Of a DNA stretch of 64,000 bases, positions 44,910-56,259 are shown one piece after another (the first letter of the stretch is position 1; each line of letters begins with the position of its first letter). The stretch is from Ephemerocybe angulata (lineage: Eukaryota; Basidiomycota; Agaricomycetes; Agaricales; Psathyrellaceae). Under the pieces are notes generated by a model. It had not been told where the DNA came from. It saw only the letters and a program-made list of their open reading frames with translations, and did not search any database. The stretch spans positions 1 to 64,000 of the forward strand of contig JAACJK010000004.1 of assembly GCA_013368325.1 (NCBI GenBank). Reading direction: 5' to 3'. A program made the translations under genes and the position numbers.

Positions 44910-47210
44910 ATGATGCTCCAAGATCCCAGATTTCTGGATGTGCCGTCTCCTTTACCTTCACCATCACCGTCAACAGGGAGACGGAGGGGCCCTAGGCCGC
45001 CACCGAGTTATAGGCATGGAACACCTTCAGGTGAGTGTCCCTGAAATCGGAAGGGAAGGAGACGCTGACGCCAGCGAACGATGCTTAGGGCCATGGCCCT
45101 GGGTTGATATCGAAGACCAGGTATGAAGAATCGAAAGTTGAGTCTTCTGAGCGCTAATGCCCCTTCCATCCGTCTAGGTTGACAAGGACAGGATTGAAGA
45201 CCCCGACAACCATCTCCCTATGTCAGGGGCGCCCTGCCCACATGTTGTCCTCAAAGGCCAGGAGTTCTGCTGGTGCAAATATCCGCAGTCCATGTTCCCG
45301 AACTGGACCCAGAAGCAGCAGTCGAGGAGTGGCATCCGCCAGAAGATCAAGAGCGCGACTTCGAGTACCAAAAGGCACAGATGCTTCGTGTATTATGTCG
45401 ACGTGAAAAACGATGGGCGGTTTGTGAACGCTGGACCGGCGAGGAGGGTGGAGGATGAGACGCTAGGAACGCAGTGGAAGTTGATGATGACCGAGGTGTG
45501 TAAGCCTTCAAGCTTCAAGGCCATTTTCTCGGGCAGCTGATGAAGGTTCTTTGCGTCAATTTTAGCGCCCGCACGGGTCGAAGGCAAGAGTGGTGTTCAT
45601 CGACGACCTCACGGGTCCTATTATGCAGATGATGGGTACTCGATACAACATCGAACCCTTCTTCTTCTCCTCGACACTCAAAGGGATACCATCAAGGTTC
45701 CAGTCAAACGTAGAACCGAATATCGGCGACCGTACGTCCTGACAACTGCTCTTTCGTCGAAACCCAGCCATTGAACAACATGCAGATATTACCATCACAC
45801 TGTCGTTCATTCGAACTCAAAATGAAGTCCCCGAGGTGGAAACACCAGATTTTCCGAGCCCAGCTGGAAGTGTCTACACCACGGCTACCCAGGCAACCAC
45901 TCGAAATCGAGGGCCTGAGCCTCGACTCCAGGGCGAAGAGTTGGTCATCGACACCCAAAAGCCCCTCCCTCTCCGTTCTCCAGGTTCTGTCGACCAGCTG
46001 CTGAAAGCTGACTTCGTGTCGCTCCACATGGTGCGGTCACTGCGCAGCAGCACGGTGATATCCTGCCATGACAAACTCGAAACGACAAAGGCGGAGACAA
46101 TGCATGAACGCTTCCTCTTGACCGGGAAGTCGGTGTACTGGAGCTCGATATTCGAGAAGACCCAGGACGCCACATTCCTGCTCCTGAGTATCCTATGGTA
46201 CGTGATGTACGCATGGGATGAGGTATTCGAAGCACTATACAAGCACATCTGCTTCCTGGTTCGTCGTTTACACCATCTCATCAACCATAGCCACTCCCTA
46301 ACTTGGAGCAGGAAACGGAGGTCATGGAAGCCGATGGTCTAGGCCTGACACAGGAACTCCACATGATCCGTGCACATCTTATGCACTACGAGTCCCTTCT
46401 CCAAGATCTCCAGAAAACCGTCGAGTTCGTGCGAAATACACCTAATCCTGGGCTGGGGAACCCCGATGAGCCCCAGGAGGTGCGAGACACTACGAGGGTC
46501 CTGATTAACCGGGAATGCCATAACATGATGAGAGATATTGTTCGCCTGGAGAGGAGCCGGGTGATGCAGGACAAACGGTTGAAGAATGTCATGGATCTGG
46601 GCTTCAGTCTCGTCAACATCGAAGATAGTAGAAGGATGCAGCGGCTCACTGAAGCTGCTGTAAAAGACTCCGCAGGTACGCATAGACTGGAATAAACTCA
46701 TGAAATCTTTGCTAATCATTCTGTTCAGCGATGAAGCAAATCGCGTACCTTACAATGGTCTTCCTCCCTTCTACATTTGTCGCGGGTGTCTTTGGCATGA
46801 ATATCGTCGAGATTAACCCCGAAGGATCCGCCTCAAACATGACCCTCGCCAAATACTTCGCTGTCGCCCTACCCCTTACCTTCGTCACCATATGGATAGT
46901 GATCGCCTACCAAATTCAAATCGAGGACCCACGGATGAGCAAGGTCGATAAAGTCGGTGCCCTCCCAGGAAATGCCGCGAGCAACGTTCATGGCCCTGTC
47001 GGCGGCCATGGACACATCCCCAAGGAGGCGACTTGGAAAAGCGAAGTAGCCGCAAAAGCGCGTGCGCCAAGGTACAGGAGATTAGGCGCGTTTTCAAGGC
47101 TGTTGTGGCCATTCTTTTTGACGATGAGCATGCTGGAGAGGAGGAAGTTGGTGGAAAGTAGGGCGAAGCATCGGCAGGCCACAGCGGCTGCGAGGTGCAA
47201 ATATCCATGA
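44910..47210 (+). CDS. CorA-like Mg2+ transporter
   Basis: Seven exons, 44910-45030, 45089-45120, 45178-45495, 45566-45731, 45786-46258, 46312-46675 and 46729-47210, give 651 residues. The N-terminal half is a soluble domain with RVVFIDDLTGPIMQMMG, YNIEPFFFSSTLKGIPSRFQ and a strand-rich DHITITLSFIR segment, typical of the fungal CorA-like group. A long helix follows (QELHMIRAHLMHYESLLQDL ... NVMDLGFSLVNIEDSRRM). The last exon carries the two C-terminal membrane helices, with the signature GMN at about residues 514-516 (TFVAGVFGMN). The canonical tripeptide context YGMN is FGMN here. Probably a divalent-cation channel of plasma or vacuolar membrane. The donor at 46259 (GTTCGT) is weak but keeps frame. 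Confidence 0.86.
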
Positions 47211-47434
47211 TGACAAACCCACGATCTTACGTACGGACATACTTACCTATACCTCTGCTGCTTGATACCACCTTCTACTTCTTCATCTTAGGATGCTTCA
47301 GTTCTTTTTATGATAGAATGCTCCTTGAAGCGTAAACATGAACAACTTCCCGAATTCATACCTACTAGTTGAGGGACGAGCTACGAGGCGCTAATTGATA
47401 AACAAGTTACAAGCACATTGGGCATATGTGCCTT

Positions 47435-49095
47435 TCACATTGCTCGATCAAGGACTCTAAAAAACCTATATTGATTGTCACCCGGTCCTGGCACTGCGGC
47501 GAGAGGGGTAACATCATGGGCCTTGATGATGAAGCTCGGAGGTCTGGAAGAAGTCACGACTGCCTTCTGGATCGTTCTTACGAACAGGTCCACCGTGCCC
47601 TCCCAACGTTGCCGCCGCGATTCGTTGACCCGACCACGTCGAAGTAATGGGTCTGGCATCCCAGTCTGCATCAAGGCTAGTTTCTCGAGATATGGTAGGT
47701 CTCTTGAAGCAGAAGAGAGGAATTTCTCCTACGGTTGTCAAATTTAACGGGCATTTAGAGCTGTGAGTGTAGAAAAGACTCACGAGCGCAGTCACCGGGA
47801 GTTCTTGGGATAGTGCCGCCCGAGGACTGAAGAAAAATTGCAGCTCCATGAGGTGTCGACACCGGAGTATCTGTTCAATATCATCCTCGGAGGCGCACCA
47901 AAGCACGCCCCCACGTCGTGCACGGAAAACTTGCAGGGTCTCATTAACGTACGGAAGTACGTCTTTGAGAATACGTGATATAACAGTTCTGCCCGTGAGT
48001 CCCTCGTAACTGAAAGGGGGCGCGAATTCCAGTTCTCGTAGGCACTGGAGGGAATGGATGTACCCGACTGCGGGTGGAGTTATATCCCCAAGCACCAAAT
48101 GCTCGACCTGAACGTTGTGTTCCGAAAGAGATATCCAGAAGGATGGAAGGGCTTCTATAGCATCGTCGAGAACGAGACGCCGCAAGGAACGGAAAAACGG
48201 TACACAGGCAGAAGTTAATCTGAGGGGATTGGAAGTGAGGTCCAGACCTTCCAGGTTCAGGCTGGAGTTGTTTCCATTCCGTTGCGCATTTCCAAGGATG
48301 TACACGAAGTCGACGCGGCCTCCGGGGCTTTCGCCGCCGCTCGAGAACCTTAAGCGCCGAAGGAAAGGCATTTCCGCTACCATTTGGGTGAGAACATAAG
48401 TCGTGGAGGATCTTCCCCAATTTATATCTGACAGCTCAAGCGTTTGAAGGCCTGCCATCTTGGGGAATGTCGCATTTCTCAGATCTTGGAAGTGGCCTAT
48501 GGAAGTGATGGACAATTGGTGTAGGTTGTGATATTTTGAGAGAACGGATAAAACCTCTACGAGTAGGCCGTGTAGATGGAAGCGGATACTATAAGGAAAA
48601 GAATGTTATGTGCGATTGTAAAAACAGAGATAGCAATATAGATTTTACGTACCTGACGGAGTCGAGGTTTGGCATTGCTCGAAGTGCCGGGATGATGAGT
48701 GAGGTCAGCCTTTGTGAGGTCATGCTCTCCTCCAAAGTGAGTGTTTCGTCCTCGGGGTCATCCAGCATAGGCATAGGCCCGAGTTTGAGAGCTTTCCCCC
48801 AGAGTGCGTAGGGTATTTCACCGGATACCAAACTGGCCAATCGGTCAGGAAGGAGATGTATGTTCTTCTCTGTGGCAGAGATGGTGATTTCTTTGAACTG
48901 GAAAGGCTCCAGAACACCTCTAAACCGCTTGCAGACAAGCCTTAAGGAAAGATGTTTTTTAGCACCAAACTGAGGTGGTGGCAAGTGAGTTCTCGAGTTC
49001 GATGCTTTCATCAGCTGCACAAAGGCACTCACCACTTTCAAGATTTCGGCAAGAACCTCGGGTGGTAAGGCGTGTATAGTACCGGGTACCTCCAT
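47435..49095 (-). CDS. F-box/LRR-like protein, family B, copy B2
   Basis: Four exons on the minus strand, 49033-49095, 48653-48969, 47784-48588 and 47435-47728, give 492 residues. An in-frame ATG at 49119 would add eight residues. The start (MEVPGTIHALPPEVLAEILK) plus LSLRLVCKRFRGVLEPFQFK form the split F-box also seen in B1. LRR-like strands follow (LQTLELSDINW, LRRLRFSSGGE, LRRLVLDDAIEALPSFWISL). The end (VVTSSRPPSFIIKAHD...NQYRFF) aligns with B1. Its upstream side is occupied by a stray piece of a family-A F-box gene. Confidence 0.8.
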
Positions 49096-49335
49096 ATCCA
49101 CCAGTCCAGTTGGGCTCATATCAGGACCGGAAGTGAACTGAACAAATTGGAAGACGTGTAGAGCAAGCGCGATGGTGGTGGCGGGGGGCTCCAAGAGCCT
49201 CTGCCCCTGGGCCCTGTCGCCTGCCAGCCGCAAATTGCCGGACATATTTCTCACGCCCATCCAAGGACAAACAAGGGTATTCTTTCGAGTTTCTGTCTCT
49301 CGGTTGAAATTTGACGACAACTTTAAGTGCGCAAA

Positions 49336-49650
49336 GCAGGTTCCGATGTCGGAATATTTCTTGGTGAACAATGGCGACTTTCCTGGTGACATGGACGTGG
49401 GCGGTCGCTCGTAGGCTGGAGGCTTTCCCAAGTGAGGAGTTGTTGGTCAACTCTTCTCGTCGGGTCTCCAATTCCCGTAGCTTATCAATGGTCTTGGCCC
49501 TTTCTTCGTCTCTCGGGGGCTCGTTGCATTCGAAAAGGTGGCTATAGAAGTCTGCACTAGGCCGATGGAGGACGCTCATCGTGATGGTGCCATGGTGGAC
49601 GTTAGAAGGAAGAGGCTTCGCACAGGCTTGCGTGGGATTGATGACTCAGT
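49336..49650 (-). pseudogene. 5' fragment of family-A F-box gene (A3-like)
   Basis: The minus strand reads MSVLHRPSADFYSHLFECNE from ATG 49579 and continues for about 82 residues, nearly identical to A3, through KVAIVHQEIFRHRNLL. Similarity then ends abruptly near 49335, just before the F-box itself. The match extends upstream of the ATG to about 49650 (ACTGAGTCATCAATCCCACGCA in both), so leader and promoter-proximal DNA was copied too. The ORF runs on for about 70 unrelated residues. It lies directly upstream of B2 on the same strand and could supply B2's promoter or leader. Confidence 0.8.
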
Positions 49651-49853
49651 ATGCCACTGCGACAAGGGGCGCTTAAGTGGCGCGTGCACCGAAGGCCGGG
49701 TGGTGTAAAGACATTGTGGAAATATGAAGTACAGCAGCATGTATTTAAGATGACTTGGGCGCTCCGAGAGAACCTCCTGGTGAATGAGCCAAGCCAATAC
49801 CCTGTCTCAATGGGCAACGAATTTGATTCCTTTCGCATTAATTTTCTTGGGCC

Positions 49854-52115
49854 CTAAGAAGGCATCCCAGCGATGGAGCTCCAGAGGGTCTCATCTGATT
49901 CTGGGTAGTAAAGTTATCAGAAGAAAAAAGGTATTTAGATATGATAGAAGATTACCTAGCGCGGCCGACGAAGTATACTTGAGGGTGTAAGACACCTCGC
50001 TCTTGTAGTACCAGTGATACGGGCAGGAACGGTAATCGCGCAAAAGGAATGGCCTCCATTTTTTGATGAGAATCTCTGCACGTTCTCGAAACTTGAACAT
50101 CTCATCGCCTGGAATAACGCCATCGCTTGTTTTTGCAATTGTGCAAAGAAGGTTGACGACCCCCCAACGCTGTGAGGTGCATGGAGTAGAAGCAAGAATG
50201 AGACCATCTTAGCAACAGCATAGAAGGAACGACGTACAGATATAATCCGAGAGTCCCGATCGCCGAAGTCGAGGTTTTCCAGCGCCTCCAACAATGAATT
50301 CATCCGCTGATGTCGCATGGTGTGGATATGATCGCCAGGGGAGTAGGGTGGACTGCAAAAGCGGATCCGTAGCACCTTCGCCCATTCATTGACGGTTTTT
50401 GGCTCGAGTGTGGAATTGTCGAATGGGGGTAGCTTGGACTTTTCGAATACATGTAGTTGTTTGCGCCAGAATGCGCTGCCATCCAGTATATTGATTGTGA
50501 ACTCAGAGACGCCTCCCTCGGGTGGTCCAGACGTCAGCCCTATTGAGGATGCTCTCGAAGCTACCATGTCGAGGAGAGTCTTGGGATTCAATGGAATACG
50601 TTTGGGCTTCCAAGTCGCTGGTGTATCGCAGTGAAGTGTGAGTGTCTTGAGCAAGGGGGCCAGTGGGTTCCTTCGATCCAAGATGAGGCTGACGATGTTG
50701 TCGTCATCAAGGATGTACCCAAGATCTAGCTCGGCGAGGTTACGACAGGAGTTCAATAGCTCGGGCATATTCCCAGCATAAATGCATCCACGGAACCTTG
50801 AACCTCTCCCCACAGTCAAACGCTCCAGTGGGCAGTCAGAACTTTGTATAAGGGAACTGATTGTTTCGTAAAGGAAGTCCGGCTGGTACAGAGTCTCCGT
50901 AACGATTTCCAGTTCCTTCAAGGAAGGCAACCGCAGCAGGCGCAAATGGCGATGGAGTTCGCCATTCATGAGCGTCTCGCCTAAGCTGAGGCGAAGAGTC
51001 AACAAACATGGTAGGAAAATGGGCTCGGATGACAGTCTAGCGAAGTCAAGTGACTGGGCTCCAATGTCAAGGTTGACTAGCCCCTTGGAATGACGAAGGA
51101 GTTCGGGGTACGTCGTGTCGTTGTGTACATCGGATCTCATGAACGTGAGTTGATTCCAAGGCAAGTTCAGGTAAACAGTCCTGGAGGCCCAGCCCCTTAT
51201 AACCAACATATCCTCCGTCGAGAGGCTAAAGTCAACGCGTCGAAGGTTTGGTGCAAAGGCGAGCCAATTGGTGGCGTTTAATGTTTGAACTTGAAAGTCG
51301 ATTCTTCCTTGACTGGCCTTCGAATCATGTAGTGTCAAACGAAGGCTCGCCAGGAGCGGAACTCGATCGCGGGTTGGGTTTAGGAGGGATAGGAGGTCGA
51401 ATGGAAGGGCGAGCGCCGCGTCTTCCCACCGGGGCGAAGCATCACTCAACATCTCCAAAACCTTGGCAACTTGGGATACCTTTATCCAGGGTGGTCCGCG
51501 ATGTTGGTAGGAGAAGGCGAAAGAGAAAGGAAGGGTGCCGGACCTCGACAGGTAGAGCTCCAAGCGGCGGGCAGCCGTACTTCCCTCCGAGGTTTCTAAC
51601 GTCCCTTTAAATTTGAAGGAAGGAAACTTGCACCACAAGCCGCGCGCGCTTATTGCTGACTGGTTCCAGAATCGGGATGTTTGACAGATCCTTTGAAGAG
51701 CAAGGTCGTAATGGTTCTGCACGGTGTCCAATCCGAGAAGCACGAAGGCGAAGATGAGTTGCCAAACCTCTATCGGGATGGATCTGAGGGAGGAGAGCAA
51801 GATGCGATGCTGAGCTATGCGCTTGTAGAGGTCCGTGGTTTCCTTCGTGGCGTGTTCGTTGCCGAGGGGGGAATGCCTGGTCAACTCCTCGAATTGAGCC
51901 TCCAGATCGCGTAGCCTAGCAAGAATGCTAGCCTTTTCCTCTTCTGTGGGGGCCTCGTTGCACTCGAAAAGGTGGTCATAGTGGCCAACGCTGGATTGCT
52001 GGAGAGTGTTGAACAGGCCTTTAGGCCTAGGGTCCGCATGTGTCCGAACAGCCGCTGATCCGAGTGATCCCGCCTTGATGATGCCTCCACCAGCATTGGC
52101 GCTTAATGGTGCCAC
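49854..52115 (-). CDS. F-box/LRR-like protein, family A, copy A4 (start unclear)
   Basis: Minus-strand exons are 50238-52115, 49956-50169 and 49854-49900. From the first open codon (a GTG at 52115) the frame is 712 residues. It has the family block HYDHLFECNEAPTEEEKASI, the F-box (LLSSLRSIPIEVWQLIFAFVLLG...CQTSRFWNQSAISARGLW), LRR-like repeats, the C-terminal module (KWRPFLLRDYRSCPYHWYYK...TLKYTSSAAL) and the acidic tail ESDETLWSSIAG. It is closest to A3. Between the upstream TAA and the F-box there is no in-frame ATG. Either an upstream exon supplies the start or the copy has lost it. All other features look intact. Confidence 0.75.
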
Positions 52116-52407
52116 GCACCCGTACAGAAGCGCTTATTGAGGGATCGAAGATGTGACGTGGATCACAGAGGATCGTAGAAATGCCAGAAATACGACGTTG
52201 AAAGAGCTTGTGTCGAAGCCCGAGTGATGGGCTGAGGATCGTTAATCATTGGCTTGATGGACATGGTCAACGGACGCTTCTGAACTGGTATCATTCAATT
52301 CACCTGAAGTCAAAGCGAGGCAGAGCTTACAGTGTATAATGTACTGTATGATGAATGAATTCGAGGGTATTAACAACCCTAAATAACAATATGGCAAAGG
52401 AATAGTT
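52116..52407. other. Intergenic between F-box A4 and stomatin-like gene
   Basis: About 290 bp. It contains the 5' region of A4, where any missing first exon would have to lie (unless it overlaps the next gene's 3' end), and the 3' end of the stomatin-like gene. Confidence 0.35.
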
Positions 52408-53698
52408 TTAAACCACACCTGCAGCCACAGAAACCGCATCTACTGCTCCCTTCTGAGGCTTCTTTTCAAGGCTGGCCTTTACACTCTGCGCGTAATCCAA
52501 ATTAAAGGCATCACTGCTCATTCCGAGCGCTGCCTTATCCCCGAAGAAATACGTGCTGTTCGCCTGGCTCGCCGCAATCGCCTTGAGCTGCTCCAACCGC
52601 CGTATCTCGATAAGTGCCTGAAGCGCCCGCTCCTTCTCCTCCGCCGTCACGTTGTTCTTGTCCATTGCAAGCGAGAGCGCAATTTTTTCCACTTGCTCGG
52701 CAAGGGCGCTGGCCTCCATGAGCGACTGTTGTAAACGCGCCTCGGCCTCACGGAAGACGGTCTTGTACTGGGCGTCGGCTTCGTTGGATTTGGCCTGCAG
52801 GAGACCTTCACTCTCGAGGATGACGCGCTGCTTCTGTCCTTCGGCAACGTTGATTTGGGCCTGAGTGTCCAGAATCTGCTTTCTGCGGTTCCTTTCTGCC
52901 TCCATCTGGAGTTCAAGTTGGCGCTGGAGAGAGATGATCAGCCTAGACCTCGGATGATATGGTGGAATTGCCGTACCTCGACCTCGCGGTTGGCAGGCTG
53001 GAAGTTTTGGATCTCGAACCTCGTGCACTCGACACCCCAGTTCAAAATCGAGCTACCAATGACCTCGTCGAGACGTTTGTTAAGCTCATTACGATCAGCG
53101 ATAACCTGCGCCGTAGTCAGTAACTGCTCCGAACTTCGAAACATAATTGACAACACGTACCTGATCATAAGTGAAATGACCCAAAACTGAGCGCACAGCT
53201 GACGTCCCGGTGTTCTTCACGTTTTCATGCACGTTGCTAACTCCAAAGCATGCCTTGTAGCTGTCCACAACACGGAAGAAAAGGGACCCAGAGCAAATGA
53301 TGGGCACATTGTCTGCGGTATACCCGGGCAAGTTGGGGATGGAAATGGACGATTCTCGCATGTCCAGCTTGAGGACTGTGTGCAGCCCCGGGAAAGCGAT
53401 ATTGAGGCCTGCATTGAGCTTTACGGGGTCGCGACCGAACCTATGGTGCATGGTTAGAAGATACAGTGGTTTATAGACTGCCTTACACGTACGTGAGCCT
53501 CCATGCTTCGTGCCCCTGGTCGATGATCGTGACGAAGTTCCTCTTCTGAGTTGGAATCTGCCTCTTCGCATTCAGTTGCCTCCGGGAGTTCGCGTTCTGC
53601 AGCCCTCTAGAAAGAAGGACATATGAGGCCCCACTCGCGGCCACTCGAGTCGATGAGATGCGAGCAATGGTCGAAAGAGATTGTGCGGTAACGCTCAT
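52408..53698 (-). CDS. Mitochondrial stomatin-like protein (SPFH domain, SLP-2 type)
   Basis: Four exons on the minus strand, 53493-53698, 53161-53440, 52977-53105 and 52408-52923, give 376 residues (human SLP-2 has 356). The Arg/Ser-rich N-terminus (residues 1-55) looks like a mitochondrial presequence. It is followed by FVTIIDQGHEAWRLTFGRDPV and the SPFH core (GLNIAFPGLHTVLKLDMRES, NVPIICSGSLFFRVVDSYKA, SAVRSVLGHFTYDQ, VIADRNELNKRLDE, WGVECTRFEIQNF). After that come a long coiled coil (RQLELQMEAERNRRKQIL ... EKERALQALIEIRRLEQL) and a C-terminal region. SLP-2 proteins organise inner-membrane microdomains and respiratory complexes with prohibitins. An in-frame ATG at 53737 would add 13 residues. 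Confidence 0.92.
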
Positions 53699-54312
53699 GG
53701 TGGTGTGTTGAGGATGATGATGCCACACCATCGACATCCCTCAGCTTCATTTATACCCCCTTCCCCGCTGTGTACATCCGTCATACTCGGTCATGATATT
53801 TGCACTCCCGGTGAGGTCCGTAGGCCGAGAGGACGCGCTGGTGGCTGAGTGCGGAAGGCGGTGTTGGGCGGCTGTAGGCAGTGTAGGCGCTCGATCAGCG
53901 ATATGCCGGGCCAACGCGTGCGCTCTGCCGATTCGCTTTCGGCCAATGCGGTGAGGACGGGAGCCAAGGCCCAACAAGTTCAACTGTCGTTCTTCAGTCA
54001 TTGCGCCAACTGTTGCTATAGGCTATACCCGATCAGTATCGCAACGCTCCTGGATACCAAGGAGGAGGTACAGATGTCCCGAGCGGCAAGCGCGGTAACT
54101 TGGCGGCAAGAACCACGGCAGTGTATAGACAAAATTCGTGCAAACGTATGTACATGTGGAGGCGTACTCGTACAAGCTACAAAAGAAACGCTTTGACCAT
54201 CGACATCATACTAGTACAATTGGGATGTGAAGACGTTACTGGGCACACAAGAAACAAAAAGCGAAGTAGAAGATAGAAAAATGGACGTTAGAATGGACAT
54301 TGGGTTGGGCCG
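53699..54312. other. Intergenic, no gene seen
   Basis: About 610 bp holding the promoter of the stomatin-like gene and the 3' end of the Ca2+/H+ exchanger. The small ORFs present have no recognisable content. Confidence 0.4.
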
Positions 54313-56259
54313 TTACACGGAGCAAAGGGAGGAGAGGGGTAGTCCCTGGAAGAGACGGGTGGGGTCGGGGAAGTTCCAGAAGGACAGGGCAATGATGATG
54401 TACACGGAAATGAGCGCCAACCCACTCATCCAGTGACTCCTTCCGTCCTCAATCGAAAACTTGACAACGAGGACAGAGAAGAACAGGATCTACGAAGAGG
54501 ACCATCAGTCTACACAGAACAATTAAAGGAAAGAAGCATACTCACAATTGTCTCCAGGGGGTCGAAGAGCAGCATGAGCGGTTTGCCCATACCCCAGGCA
54601 ACAAGGACCAACAACGGGATAACGAAGAGCGAGATCTGGATACAACTTCCGACCGCGACCGACATCGCCAAATCGAATTTACCCTTCCTTGCCACAATAA
54701 CCGCGGTGGCGTGCTCCGCCGCGTTACTGATGATGGGAATGACGATGAGGGTGATCCATTCCTTGGAGATGTTCGGGTGGTCGTGGACGAGCCCCTCCAA
54801 AGAGTCGACGAGACTCTCCGCGGTAACATAGGTGAGGGCGGTGATGGCGATCAAGAGGCCAACAGCGACGGGGATGTTCAACTTGAGCTGCTCGTGCCCG
54901 AACGAGGACATGGAGGACGACGACGACGACGACGCGACGGAAGTCATGGATCCATTGTTCTGCCGAAGCGTGTCGGAGATGGTCGACTGGCGGCTCAACG
55001 CTGATGACTTGCTGCTGCGCCTAGAATGCGACGAAGATACCTCTGTCTGCACCGTGTCGAGGAACAAGTGGTTGTGGGAGTAGAACTGGAAGACAAGGTA
55101 GGCGAAGTAGACGAGGATCAAGATGATAGCGCTTCCACGACTCATTTGCAGGAGGACCGACACCTCAGTTCCAGGAGTGAGCTTATCTTCCAAGTAAAGA
55201 TGCTAGAGGGAATGGTGGTTAATAACCAGGACAAGGAGCTCGAGACAAATAGAACTTACGAAGGAAACGGGGATTATGAGCGAGATGACAGACACAATCA
55301 ACAAGGAAGAGTTGAGCTGGGCCACCATAGGCTGGAACTCTTGCTGGGGGAAGTGGATACCACCAACTGAAGATATTGTAAGCATCGAATCGACACAAAT
55401 GATGAAATGGTCGTACCAATGAAAGCACATCCCAAGACAAGTAAAAGATTGCTGAGCAGACCACCAAGAAGGGAGCTCTGAACGAGTTCAAGCTCACACT
55501 AGACAAAATTGGTAAGCGACGACAGCACGAATGGTGACGATGAGTACGAACCTGCTTCAAAGCGATACCCGCAATAATCATTTCGACGACATTTCCGAGG
55601 GTAGCATTGAGCAAACCGCCGACGCTCTGGCTGGTACGGAGGGCAATTTGTTCCGTGCCCAGTCCAAGAAGAGCGGCCAAAGGGATGATGGCGAGACACG
55701 AAAACACGAAAATCAAGGTGGGGCTCTGGTGGGTGAAGTGGAGGGCCCAGGAGACGGGGATAAAGACCAAAAGGATATTGAGGTAATTATACAGGGCAAT
55801 CGCCTTGAAAGACTGCAGGTAGGTCGGTCGGGGACCAATGTCGCGGGAGGGGGTGAACAAAGCACGAATGCGGTCGGCCCTCGAGAGACGAACGGGCTTC
55901 AACAAGTTGCGGCCGGTTCGTCCGCCAATGCGAGGCTGGGAGACGTGTTCGACCTTCTCCTGCTTTTCGAGGTCGACGTCGAGGGTGGTGAGCGTCTCGG
56001 TGCGTCCCAGGACTCTGCTGGGGTCGTCGCCATCGCTAATATACAGGGTGTCGCGAGTCTTGATGGGCGGGAAACGGGCGTCTGAGGATTCGAAAGGCAA
56101 CTCTTGGGAACCAAGAGTCACTTCAGCATCCCTATTGTGACGCGGCCCACTACTAGGGGGTTCGTCGTCATCGTCAGCGACGACCGCCGTGGAATGTGGT
56201 GCAAGGGCGTTGGAGTTTGCGTGGACATTGGAAGACGAAGAAACGAAAGATTCGACCAT
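54313..56259 (-). CDS. Vacuolar Ca2+/H+ exchanger (CAX family, Vcx1-like)
   Basis: Five exons on the minus strand, 55552-56259, 55417-55498, 55260-55366, 54546-55202 and 54313-54489, give 576 residues. A ~125-residue cytosolic N-terminus with acidic stretches precedes the first membrane helix. The first ion-binding repeat is SVGGLLNATLGNVVEMIIAG (GNVVE near residue 224); the second is IPIISNAAEHATAVIVARKG (NAAEH near 459). These two motifs define the CaCA/CAX exchangers, which use the vacuolar proton gradient to load Ca2+ into the vacuole. A Ser-rich loop (SSSHSRRSSKSS, then a run of Ser) separates the halves, as in Vcx1 relatives. About 11 membrane helices are visible. Confidence 0.93.
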
